Shown here piece after piece: positions 8,272-16,014 of a stretch of 64,000 nucleotides of DNA. The DNA is from Acidaminococcus intestini DSM 21505 (lineage in GTDB: Bacteria > Bacillota > Negativicutes > Acidaminococcales > Acidaminococcaceae). Both the position numbers and the translations under genes were made by a program. The notes under the pieces are model-generated. The model was not told where the DNA came from. It saw nothing but the letters and a program-made list of their open reading frames with translations, and made no database searches. Location of the stretch: positions 1 to 64,000 of the forward strand of contig NZ_AULA01000006.1 in NCBI RefSeq assembly GCF_000425045.1. Direction: 5' to 3'. Positions within the stretch are counted from its first letter, which is position 1. Every line of letters begins with the position of its first letter.

Positions 8272-9120
8272 ATGTTAGCGGACCTGCATATGCATACGAC
8301 CTTTTCAGATGGGGTCAATACACCAGAGGAACTTGTACGGGAAGCAGAAAAAGCTCACCTATGCGCCATGGCCATTACCGACCATGATAATACCCTTGCC
8401 TATGATGAAGCAAAAAAGGTCATCGATGCGCGCCAGGATGGCATCCATCTGATCCGGGGTGTTGAGATGGATACGGATTATAAAGGAAAGGATGTCCATG
8501 TTCTAGGGTTCCACTTTGATCCTGCCGTCCCAATTTTCCAGCAGGCCCTTGCCTGGAACCGCAGCGGAAGGGTGGAACGGGTCATGAAGATCATTGAAAA
8601 AATCCAATCCCTGGGATATGAGCTTTCCTTTCAGGAAGTAAAGAGGGAAGCAGCAGGCGCCCATAGCCTTGGGCGTCCCCATATTGCCCGCGTTCTCGTC
8701 AAAAAGGGGTATTTTCCAACCGTAAAGGACGTTTTTGATACGCTCATCGCGGCAGGAAAACCAGCTTATCTCCGTCAGGTCAAGATGAGTCCCTTCGAGG
8801 CTGCCCGGATCATCCACAAAGCCGGTGGAATTGCCGTCCTTGCTCATCCGGCAGAGATTGAAAATCTTTCCTATGTAGAGGAAATCCTTCATAGCGGGGT
8901 CATGGATGGGATGGAAGTCTTCCACCCGTCCGTTCTGCAGGAAAAAAACAAACATGATTGGCTTGCCATCGCGAAAAAGTATCATCTCATGGTCAGCGGC
9001 GGAAGCGACCTACATGGCAATCCGGGGCGGTTTCCCATGCACTTAGGGGAATTTTCGATTCCGTATGATGCAGTATCGGAGATTGTCACATACCCTCAAA
9101 ACAGGGGGAATGCAAAATGA
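8272..9120 (+). CDS. PHP-domain phosphoesterase (YciV/TrpH type)
   Basis: Metal-dependent phosphoesterase of the polymerase-and-histidinol-phosphatase family. The 282-residue protein keeps the metal ligands: DLHMHTTFSDG at residues 4-14, TDHDN near 37, HPAE near 190 and GSDLHG near 245. Characterised relatives hydrolyse 3',5'-nucleotide bisphosphates or trim RNA 5' ends; which applies here cannot be told. The ATG at 8272 is chosen for its GGAGGA site and the family-typical start. Its stop overlaps the next start (ATGA), so it is translated together with the ATPase-Asp23 protein. Confidence 0.88.
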   Translation: MLADLHMHTTFSDGVNTPEELVREAEKAHLCAMAITDHDNTLAYDEAKKVIDARQDGIHLIRGVEMDTDYKGKDVHVLGFHFDPAVPIFQQALAWNRSGRVERVMKIIEKIQSLGYELSFQEVKREAAGAHSLGRPHIARVLVKKGYFPTVKDVFDTLIAAGKPAYLRQVKMSPFEAARIIHKAGGIAVLAHPAEIENLSYVEEILHSGVMDGMEVFHPSVLQEKNKHDWLAIAKKYHLMVSGGSDLHGNPGRFPMHLGEFSIPYDAVSEIVTYPQNRGNAK

Positions 9121-9983
9121 AAGTGATTACTTTTACAGGCCCAAGTGGAACCGGCAAAAGTTTTCGTGCCATCAGTGTGGCGCACCAGCATGGCTGTGAT
9201 GGCATCATCGATGATGGATTGCTTATTGAAGGCACAAAGATTTTAGCAGGAAAATCGGCCAAGACCGAACAGAATAAAGTGCAGGCGGTCAAACGGGCTA
9301 TTTTTATGGAAAAGGACCACTGCGATGAGGTCAAGGAAGCTATTCAGCATAGCCGGATTAGCTGTCTGCTTGTCATTGGAACCAGTGACAAAATGGCGGT
9401 AACCATTTGCAAACGACTTGCATTGCCGGTGCCTTCGGAATTTGTCCATATCCAGGATATTGCCACGACTCGGGAAATGAAAAAAGCTCGTGATACGCGC
9501 ATAAAGGAAGGAAAACATATCGTTCCTGTTCCGACTATCGAACTGAAGCCGCATCTATCGGGTGTTCTTGTGGATTTACCCCATCGTCTTTTTGGCCGCA
9601 ATAAGAAACACAAGGATCTGCCTGAAAAATCCATTGTCAGACCTGCCTTTAGTTACTATGGAAAGATTTCTGTGACCGATTATGTCGTCAGTGATATCGT
9701 TCGTATTGTGGTCCAGAAAAACAAGGATGTGGACCGGATTTCCGCCATCAAGGTCCGGCGTCCGGCAGATACCAATAAAGGGATGACCATTTACCTGGAT
9801 TTGGTCCTGTTCTTTGGTGCCCAGATCTTTGAGGTCGTAAGGCAGTTGCAGGCCAAAATCAAGGTTAAGGTCGAAGGCATGACCAGTATGCCCGTTCGGG
9901 ATATCAATGTTTCAATCAAAAGCTTGACTGTGCGCAGTGAAAAGAAAGAAGAAACCATTGCCGCCATACCTCACGAATCATAA
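9117..9983 (+). CDS. P-loop ATPase fused to an Asp23-like domain
   Basis: A 288-residue two-domain protein. The N-terminal part has a Walker A loop, GPSGTGKS, at residues 8-15 and an Asp-rich segment (IIDDG) near 30. The C-terminal part, about residues 180-275, matches the Asp23/Gls24 pattern: GKISVTDYVVSDIV, then an amphipathic strand-helix unit ending with EGMTSMPVRDINVSI. Asp23 proteins are abundant envelope- or stress-associated proteins in Bacillota; the job of an ATPase-linked version is unknown. There is no signal peptide or membrane segment. It starts inside the PHP stop codon. Confidence 0.8.
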   Translation: MKVITFTGPSGTGKSFRAISVAHQHGCDGIIDDGLLIEGTKILAGKSAKTEQNKVQAVKRAIFMEKDHCDEVKEAIQHSRISCLLVIGTSDKMAVTICKRLALPVPSEFVHIQDIATTREMKKARDTRIKEGKHIVPVPTIELKPHLSGVLVDLPHRLFGRNKKHKDLPEKSIVRPAFSYYGKISVTDYVVSDIVRIVVQKNKDVDRISAIKVRRPADTNKGMTIYLDLVLFFGAQIFEVVRQLQAKIKVKVEGMTSMPVRDINVSIKSLTVRSEKKEETIAAIPHES

Positions 9984-10016
9984 GAGGGGGAGGGGAAGCC
10001 CTCCTTTTCTCTTTTC
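9984..10016 (+). terminator. Terminator after the ATPase-Asp23 gene
   Basis: GGAGGG (9989-9994) pairs with CCCTCC (9999-10004) around GAAG, followed by TTTTCTCTTTT. The stem begins a few bases after the stop codon. Confidence 0.75.
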
Positions 10017-10037
10017 TCTAAGGAGTCTCACGTAACC

Positions 10038-11000
10038 ATGAAGTCCAAAAAACTTCCAGAATCCGTCTTTTTGGAGCGAATCCACGCTCTTCAAAGGGAC
10101 CTTTGCACTTTGGCGTCCCAGCCTGTTGAACAAAAAAATGTGAACTTTGGCGTCCAGCTCATCGTGGTCAATGGTAGGGAGCGCGCTGTTGTCACGATTT
10201 ATAATGGAAAAGATGGATGGCGTCCTGTGCTTTCACAGAAAGAGGGGCCCTTCTTTGACCGAGTGAGGAATGTTGTCTTTGGCATGGACGCAGCTTCTTC
10301 AACCCCATCTGGGGAAAAAGGTGTAGGGCCTCTTTTGACCCTTTTAGGAGCGGTCAAGAAGCCTGGTGAGTTATGGGCGGGCAGCGACGAATCGGGAAAA
10401 GGTGACTATCTTGGCCCTTTGTGCGTAGCCGCCGTCATTCTTGATGAAATTGGTGCCAAAAAACTTCTTGCCCTTGGGGTTAGAGATAGTAAGACTCTCT
10501 CAGACGCGAAGATTAGGAGGCTTGCGCCGCAAGTCTATGCCATAGCCAAAGCAAGTGCCGCGGCCGCCCTTATGCCCCAGCAGTACAACGAGGAATATGA
10601 GAAGGCGCAGAACCTGAATCCGCTTTTGAGTACTTATCACATTGGGGCCATTATGACTGTCCTTAAAAAAGTTCCGGAATGTCATTTTGCCCTGGTTGAC
10701 CAATTTACCCGGTCTCCTTACATCAAAAATGAGCTGGAAAGAGCGGTTCCTGGTCTTTCTGTTTATTCTCATACGAAGGGAGAAGCGGATATGGCCGTGG
10801 CGGCAGCCTCAATTCTAGCTCGTTCCCTGTTTCTCAAGAAGATGGAGGAGTTATCCCAGGAGGCTGGTTTTGAACTTCCTTTTGGAGGCGGCGCCCAGGC
10901 AACACGAGCTGCAGAAAAAATCATCCAGCAGGAAGGGCGAGAACGCCTTGGCCATTACGCCAAACTGCATTTTGCCAATACAAAGAATCTCAAGGGATAG
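10038..11000 (+). CDS. rnhC: Ribonuclease HIII
   Basis: Cleaves the RNA strand of RNA-DNA hybrids. The signature GSDESGKGDYLGPL near residue 112 is diagnostic for HIII (HII has DEVGRGP). A YDSK-like step (RDSKTLSD) follows near 150 and VDQF near 217. The first 90 residues form the N-terminal substrate-binding extension expected of this class. AAGGAG lies 12 bases before the ATG, a slightly long spacing. It follows a terminator, so it probably has its own promoter or depends on readthrough. Confidence 0.92.
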   Translation: MKSKKLPESVFLERIHALQRDLCTLASQPVEQKNVNFGVQLIVVNGRERAVVTIYNGKDGWRPVLSQKEGPFFDRVRNVVFGMDAASSTPSGEKGVGPLLTLLGAVKKPGELWAGSDESGKGDYLGPLCVAAVILDEIGAKKLLALGVRDSKTLSDAKIRRLAPQVYAIAKASAAAALMPQQYNEEYEKAQNLNPLLSTYHIGAIMTVLKKVPECHFALVDQFTRSPYIKNELERAVPGLSVYSHTKGEADMAVAAASILARSLFLKKMEELSQEAGFELPFGGGAQATRAAEKIIQQEGRERLGHYAKLHFANTKNLKG

Positions 11001-11031
11001 CTCCTTGTCTGTTTTCTTGTTCTCTAACCTA

Positions 11032-11040
11032 TGATATAAT
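11032..11040 (+). promoter_or_regulatory. Extended -10 promoter upstream of the membrane-protein operon
   Basis: TGA plus TATAAT (11035-11040), 56 bases before the start at 11097. No convincing -35 is visible. Confidence 0.5.
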
Positions 11041-11096
11041 AAGAGGGTTATGTAGCACTCATCACTTTCGTGAAATTTTGATGGGAAGGTCTTTCC

Positions 11097-12098
11097 ATGA
11101 ATAAACAAATTTTTCGCATGCTTCTCGTCCTCTTTTTTGTCGTTGTCTGTGTCTCCGCCGGCGTCATCTATTTTACCTTTGATCGCAGGGCCTTGGATTA
11201 TCTGACGACATTTCGTCCGCAGTACGCCCTGCTGGCCCTTTTCCTTCTCGGTGTAGGTCTTTTCTTTGACGGGACACGACTTATTACGCTGACTCATCTT
11301 TCTGATGAAAAGATGGACTATAAGCACGTGTTCAATGTTGTCTTCAGCAACTATTTTCTGGCCCTTTTGACCCCGGGCCAAGGAGGCGGCGGGATTGCCC
11401 AGCTGATGTTCATGAAAAAAGCGGGCGTTTCAGTTGCTAAATCAACCTTGATCATCATTGTCAGGACCGTTATGTCCATTTTGTTTCTTTTCCTCACTGT
11501 GCCAGTTGTCTTTTATTTTGATCCGAGTCTTGTGAGCTGGATGCCGCCCAGCGTCATTGCCCTCGTTTGTGCCTTCTTTATTTTTGCACCTGGCATGCTG
11601 ATTTACTGTATCGTTACAGGACGCTTTGAAAAATGGCTGGTTCGGTTCTGCCGCCGCTTTTCCCCAAAGGTTCAGGAAGCGGTCTTTCTTTGGTACCGTG
11701 ATTTCCAGCAGGCCCTGCTCCTGCTTTTCAAGAATCCCAAGCAAGTTCTTCGAGCATTTATTGAATCCGGTCTCAGCCTGCTTTTTATTTATTCGGTTGT
11801 GCCCGTTTTTATTTACGCCTTTGGCATTACCAATATTCCACTTCATATCATTATGGGACGGATGTGTCTCATCAACCTTGTTTTATACTTTACGCCGACT
11901 CCCGGCGGTACTGGGGTTGCGGAAGGGGGATTTCTGGTCCTTTTCAACTCCTTGCTTCCAGCGGGTGTGGCCGGTGTAGTGGCCGTTATGTGGCGCTTTT
12001 TCTGTGAATATATTCCCTTTACGATTGGGGCCATCGTCACAATCAAAAGTTTTGGCCTTGATGTGTTGACGCAGATTCGGAGGAGGAACATCGACTGA
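11097..12098 (+). CDS. LPG-synthase-TM/YbhN-type flippase-like membrane protein
   Basis: A 333-residue integral membrane protein with about eight hydrophobic segments. It matches the lysylphosphatidylglycerol-synthase transmembrane (UPF0104/YbhN) family: TPGQGGGGIAQ near residue 92 and PTPGGTGVAEGGF near 265 are the two Gly-rich loops typical of that fold. It lacks the soluble aminoacyl-transferase half of MprF, so it is not an LPG synthase itself; lipid or undecaprenyl-linked transport is a possibility only. Its stop overlaps the epimerase start by one base (TGATG). Confidence 0.8.
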   Translation: MNKQIFRMLLVLFFVVVCVSAGVIYFTFDRRALDYLTTFRPQYALLALFLLGVGLFFDGTRLITLTHLSDEKMDYKHVFNVVFSNYFLALLTPGQGGGGIAQLMFMKKAGVSVAKSTLIIIVRTVMSILFLFLTVPVVFYFDPSLVSWMPPSVIALVCAFFIFAPGMLIYCIVTGRFEKWLVRFCRRFSPKVQEAVFLWYRDFQQALLLLFKNPKQVLRAFIESGLSLLFIYSVVPVFIYAFGITNIPLHIIMGRMCLINLVLYFTPTPGGTGVAEGGFLVLFNSLLPAGVAGVVAVMWRFFCEYIPFTIGAIVTIKSFGLDVLTQIRRRNID

Positions 12099-13021
12099 TG
12101 AAAAAAATCCTAGTGACCGGTGGGGCAGGTTTCATTGGATCCCACATCTTGGAAAAATGCAGTGAAGTTCCTGGACTTTCCGTAACTGTCCTGGATAATC
12201 TCTCTTCAGGATTCAAGGAATATGTCCCTCTTTCGATGAATTTGGTGCAAATGGACGTGCGGGATAAAGCATTGATTGATTTCCTGCTACAGGAAAAGTT
12301 TGATACAGTCATCCACCTAGCTGCCCAAACCTTGGTGCCTTTTTCCATGGAATATCCTTTGGTTGATGCGGACATCAACATCAAAGGGCTAATTAATCTA
12401 TTGGAAGGCTGCCGCAAGAGCGGTGTCAAGCGAATCATCTTTTCATCGAGTGCGGCCGTCTATGGGGATAATCAGCATCTTCCCCTTACGGAAAAGGAAA
12501 TCCCAGCGCCGACTTCTTTCTACGGTCTATCCAAGGTGACGGCAGAATCCTACATTCGTCTCTACTGCTTACTTTACGGGATGCATGGAATCATCCTGCG
12601 ATTTGCCAATGTCTATGGCGAGCGGCAGGGAGAAACGGGTGAGGGCGGTGTCATCAGTATTTTTGCCCGTCTTCTTCACGAACATAAGCCCCTTACCGTT
12701 TTTGGCGACGGTCAGCAGACCCGGGACTTTATTTATGTAGGTGATATTGCGGAAACAATGGTTCGTTCCCTTAGTTATGAAGGACTTGCCACGCTGAACG
12801 TTTCGACAGGATGCAAGGTTTCCCTCAATGCGCTTTTATCCGTTATGGAAAAGCTCACGGGACAGATTCCTTCAGTACAATATGGACCGAGGAGGAAAGG
12901 GGATATCCGTGATTCGGTTTTATCCCATGAAGCCCTTCAAAAAGAACTCGGACCTATGACATTTACTTCACTTCAGGATGGCCTTTCCCGTACGCTTGCG
13001 TATTTTTCTACCCATCCGTAA
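12098..13021 (+). CDS. NAD-dependent nucleotide-sugar epimerase/dehydratase
   Basis: Extended short-chain dehydrogenase of the UDP-glucose 4-epimerase group. The 307-residue protein has TGGAGFIGS at residues 7-15, the SSSAAVYG strand near 112 and the catalytic YGLSK near 145. It then has RFANVYGERQ and a GDGQQTRDFIYV loop, which is typical of nucleotide-sugar epimerases. The exact substrate is not readable. Coupling to the flippase-like membrane protein suggests envelope glycan or glycolipid synthesis. Confidence 0.85.
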   Translation: MKKILVTGGAGFIGSHILEKCSEVPGLSVTVLDNLSSGFKEYVPLSMNLVQMDVRDKALIDFLLQEKFDTVIHLAAQTLVPFSMEYPLVDADINIKGLINLLEGCRKSGVKRIIFSSSAAVYGDNQHLPLTEKEIPAPTSFYGLSKVTAESYIRLYCLLYGMHGIILRFANVYGERQGETGEGGVISIFARLLHEHKPLTVFGDGQQTRDFIYVGDIAETMVRSLSYEGLATLNVSTGCKVSLNALLSVMEKLTGQIPSVQYGPRRKGDIRDSVLSHEALQKELGPMTFTSLQDGLSRTLAYFSTHP

Positions 13022-13033
13022 GGAGGGATTTTC

Positions 13034-14017
13034 TTGAAAAAGATTATCATGGTCCTATTGGCGGTCAGTCTCTTTTTGGTCAGCGCCTGTCATAAAAAAG
13101 AGACGGCGCCTCAACCGGCTGCAGCACCGATGCCTCAGCTGCGCCTGGCAGCTGATGAAGGACCAAATACCAATGCCCGTGCAGCGGTTGCCATCAGCCG
13201 CTTGTTGAGTCTTCATTTTGATGGCCTTGATACAAGTACCCTTTCTACGGCGGGCTCGCTGGCTTCTTTGGATCTTATGAAGCAAGGAAAAGCTGATTTG
13301 GCCATTGTTCAGCAGGACGTTGCCGAAGCAGTTTTTTCAGGAAAGGCACTCTACGAAGGAAAACCTTACCAGGATTTTCGTGAACTGTGTTATCTGGGGT
13401 CCCGCACACTGTATTTTCTGGTGCCTCGACTTTCCACCCTCTCTGATATAAGGGAGCTCAAGGATTGTAAAGTCGCAGTAGGCGCTCCTGGATCGGGCAT
13501 GGAAGTTACAGTTCGTGCCTTGTTGCGTGCTGCCCATATGAAACGTCAGGATATGGTCTTTCAGTATCTTTCCGATCAAGAAGCTTTATCTGCTGTAGCT
13601 TCCGGTCGAGTCGACGCAGCTTTGGTTATGGGGGGCTTACCGGATAAGGAAATCAATGAAGCTCTCGCGGGCGGAGCCCTTCGCTTGATTCCTCTTGAGG
13701 GAGCCGCTTTTGAGGAGCTAGCTGAACGGACGGGACTGTATTTGCCAACAACAATCAAATTAGGGACATATCCTTATATGGAGGGCCCTGTTTCCACCCT
13801 TTCTGTTCCAGTCCTACTTGTAGGAACAAGCTCGCTCCCGAAGGAGAGGACCCTGGCGCTGCGAAGCTTACTCCAAAATGGGGTGGGGGAGATCAAAAAA
13901 AGCGATGTTTCCCTCCTTTCTTTTCCAAATCAGACACTTTTTACGCCCTCAGGAATTCCGTTTCCTGAAAGTTGGGAGAGCTCGGAGAAGAAGAATCCGG
14001 GCGAATCTTCTCAATAA
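13034..14017 (+). CDS. TAXI-family TRAP solute-binding lipoprotein (orphan)
   Basis: A 327-residue periplasmic binding protein. A lipoprotein signal ends in the lipobox LVSAC with Cys19. The body fits the TAXI type of TRAP transporters: an AISRLL segment near residue 53, STAGSLASL near 77, GKADLAIVQQD near 92 and VGAPGSGMEVT near 155. It starts with TTG, supported by AGGAGG 7 bases upstream. The fused DctQM permease these proteins normally need is absent nearby, so it must work with a distant permease or do something else. Ligand unknown. Confidence 0.82.
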   Translation: MKKIIMVLLAVSLFLVSACHKKETAPQPAAAPMPQLRLAADEGPNTNARAAVAISRLLSLHFDGLDTSTLSTAGSLASLDLMKQGKADLAIVQQDVAEAVFSGKALYEGKPYQDFRELCYLGSRTLYFLVPRLSTLSDIRELKDCKVAVGAPGSGMEVTVRALLRAAHMKRQDMVFQYLSDQEALSAVASGRVDAALVMGGLPDKEINEALAGGALRLIPLEGAAFEELAERTGLYLPTTIKLGTYPYMEGPVSTLSVPVLLVGTSSLPKERTLALRSLLQNGVGEIKKSDVSLLSFPNQTLFTPSGIPFPESWESSEKKNPGESSQ

Positions 14018-14050
14018 AGAGGAGAATGGCTGATTTTCTGCGCCAATCCG

Positions 14051-14079
14051 TTGCAAATCTAGACGCTACAAGTTATAAT
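14051..14079 (+). promoter_or_regulatory. Promoter of the RNase J operon
   Basis: TTGCAA (14051-14056), a 17-base spacer and TATAAT (14074-14079). Transcription would begin near 14086, leaving a leader of about 230 bases before the RNase J start. Confidence 0.7.
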
Positions 14080-14095
14080 GAAATACTAGGGATTA

Positions 14096-14130
14096 GGGGA
14101 AGGATGGTCCATATCCTTCCCTTATTCTTA
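14096..14130 (+). terminator. Hairpin with T-rich tail at the start of the RNase J leader (terminator or attenuator)
   Basis: GGGAAGGAT (14097-14105) pairs perfectly with ATCCTTCCC (14113-14121) around a 7-base loop, then TTATTCTT. It may end the upstream TAXI operon. Because it lies just after the 14051 promoter, it could also attenuate RNase J transcription. Confidence 0.65.
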
Positions 14131-14167
14131 ACGTGATTCTGTGTTAGCAGAGTAAAACAGGAATTTT

Positions 14168-14220
14168 CCACGGACTGTCATCGTCCCGTGGTTGATGGGT
14201 TTTAGGATCTAAAACCCCAT
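14168..14220 (+). promoter_or_regulatory. Two stable hairpins in the RNase J 5' leader
   Basis: CCACGGAC (14168-14175) pairs with GTCCCGTGG (14183-14191) with one bulged base. Directly after it, ATGGGTTTTAG (14195-14205) pairs with CTAAAACCCCAT (14209-14220) around a 3-base loop with one bulge. With the hairpin at 14097 this gives three stems in one leader. Function unknown; self-control by the encoded RNase is a reasonable guess. Confidence 0.55.
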
Positions 14221-14318
14221 AATTCATAGATTATCGTACTTTTGGAAGCCTTTCAGTCTCTTTTTTGTGTTAAAGGTGAGCTGCGAGCTTTCGCTAAAAA
14301 ATTGAGGAGGTGTCCCTT

Positions 14319-15986
14319 TTGGCAAAAGGACAACAGAAAAAAATAAGCATCATCCCTTTGGGTGGTCTTGGTGAAATTGGTAAAAATATGACCGCGTTCC
14401 GTTACGGAGAGGAAATCATCCTGGTTGATGCCGGTCTTGCTTTCCCGGATGATGAAATGCTCGGGATCGATCTTGTCATTCCAAATTTTTCCTACCTTGT
14501 TGAAAACAAGGATAAGGTCAAGGCAATCTTCCTGACCCACGGTCATGAAGATCATATCGGTGCCATGCCCTATGTGATGAAGGAACTGAACTGCCCCGTT
14601 TATGGCTGCCCACTGACGCTAGGAATCCTGTCGGGCCGTCTTCGTGAAAATGGCGTTTCAGATCAAAAGTGCAAAGCGGTCAAGGCTGGGGCCACTGTTC
14701 GTGCTGGATCTTTTCGGGTCGAATTCATCCATGTGAACCATAGCATCCCCGATGCGGTATCTCTTGCAATCCATACGCCTGTGGGTACAATTGTCCATAC
14801 GGGTGACTATAAATTCGATCAGACCCCTGTTGACGGCCAGCCTACGGACTTTGCACGGCTTGCCGAAATTGGAGATAAAGGCGTCCTGCTTCTGCTGGCT
14901 GATTCAACAAATATTGAACGGCCTGGATTTACGCCCAGTGAAAAGAATGTAGGAAAAACGCTCGATGAACAGTTCAGGGCTGCCAAGAACCGGATCATCG
15001 TGGCCACCTTTTCCTCCAACGTCCATCGCCTGCAGCAGGTCATTGACGCAGCTGTCATGACGCGCCGCAAGGTTGCCGTCATTGGACGCAGCATGGTCAA
15101 TGTCGTCAATATTGCCAGCGAGATGGGATATCTCAAGATTCCTAAAGGTGTACTCATTGATATTGATGAAACACGCAACTATTCACCGCGTCAAATTGCC
15201 ATCATTACGACGGGCAGTCAGGGGGAACCCATGAGCGCCCTTACCCGTATGAGCAATAGTGAGCATAAAAAAGTGTCCATCATGCCCGGCGATACGGTCA
15301 TCATTTCCGCTACTCCGATTCCAGGAAATGAGCGCGGCGTGGGGCACACCATAGACAACCTCTATAAGCTCGGAGCGGAGGTCGTCTATGGACGGGAGCG
15401 GGGCATTCACGTTTCCGGTCACGCCAGTCAGGAAGAAATCAAGATGATGCATCGACTGATCCGTCCAAAATTTTTTATGCCGGTCCACGGTGAATACCGT
15501 CACCTCGTGCTTCATAAGAAGCTCGCTATGCAGCTTGGCATGAATAAGGATAATGTCGTCATTGCTGAAAATGGATCTGTTGTGGATGTAACTCCGAACT
15601 CCATTGGAATCAGCGGCCACGTAACAGCCGGCAAGACCCTCATCGACGGACTTGGCGTAGGCGATGTCGGCAATGTCGTTCTTCGCGACCGCCGCCAGCT
15701 CTCACAAGATGGGATTCTCATCGTTGTGGTAACTATTGATCACAGTAATTATTCCATTGCTGCTGGTCCTGATATTGTCTCCCGCGGATTTGTCTATGTC
15801 CGTGAATCGGAAGAACTCATGGAAGGCGCACGTGACCGGGTTCTCTCCACTCTTGATAAATGCCGGGAAAGCCATGTGACGGAATGGTCCAGCTTGAAGT
15901 CCGCCGTACGGGATTCCTTGGGGCGTTATCTCTTTGAAAAAACGAGACGCCGTCCCATGATTTTACCGTTGATCATGGAAGTTTAA
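14319..15986 (+). CDS. rnj: Ribonuclease J
   Basis: Metallo-beta-lactamase/beta-CASP ribonuclease with endo- and 5'-3' exonuclease activity, central to mRNA decay and rRNA maturation in Bacillota. The 555-residue protein has the zinc motif LTHGHEDHIGA near residue 75, VDAGLAFPDDEM near 38, the HTGDYKFD motif near 164 and the PVHGEYRHL motif near 388. The TTG at 14319 is preferred to the GTG at 14310 because AGGAGG (14305-14310) then lies 8 bases upstream instead of overlapping the start. Its leader is unusually structured. Confidence 0.93.
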   Translation: MAKGQQKKISIIPLGGLGEIGKNMTAFRYGEEIILVDAGLAFPDDEMLGIDLVIPNFSYLVENKDKVKAIFLTHGHEDHIGAMPYVMKELNCPVYGCPLTLGILSGRLRENGVSDQKCKAVKAGATVRAGSFRVEFIHVNHSIPDAVSLAIHTPVGTIVHTGDYKFDQTPVDGQPTDFARLAEIGDKGVLLLLADSTNIERPGFTPSEKNVGKTLDEQFRAAKNRIIVATFSSNVHRLQQVIDAAVMTRRKVAVIGRSMVNVVNIASEMGYLKIPKGVLIDIDETRNYSPRQIAIITTGSQGEPMSALTRMSNSEHKKVSIMPGDTVIISATPIPGNERGVGHTIDNLYKLGAEVVYGRERGIHVSGHASQEEIKMMHRLIRPKFFMPVHGEYRHLVLHKKLAMQLGMNKDNVVIAENGSVVDVTPNSIGISGHVTAGKTLIDGLGVGDVGNVVLRDRRQLSQDGILIVVVTIDHSNYSIAAGPDIVSRGFVYVRESEELMEGARDRVLSTLDKCRESHVTEWSSLKSAVRDSLGRYLFEKTRRRPMILPLIMEV

Positions 15987-16014
15987 CTGTCTGATAAAAT
16001 AAGGAAGGATTGCC

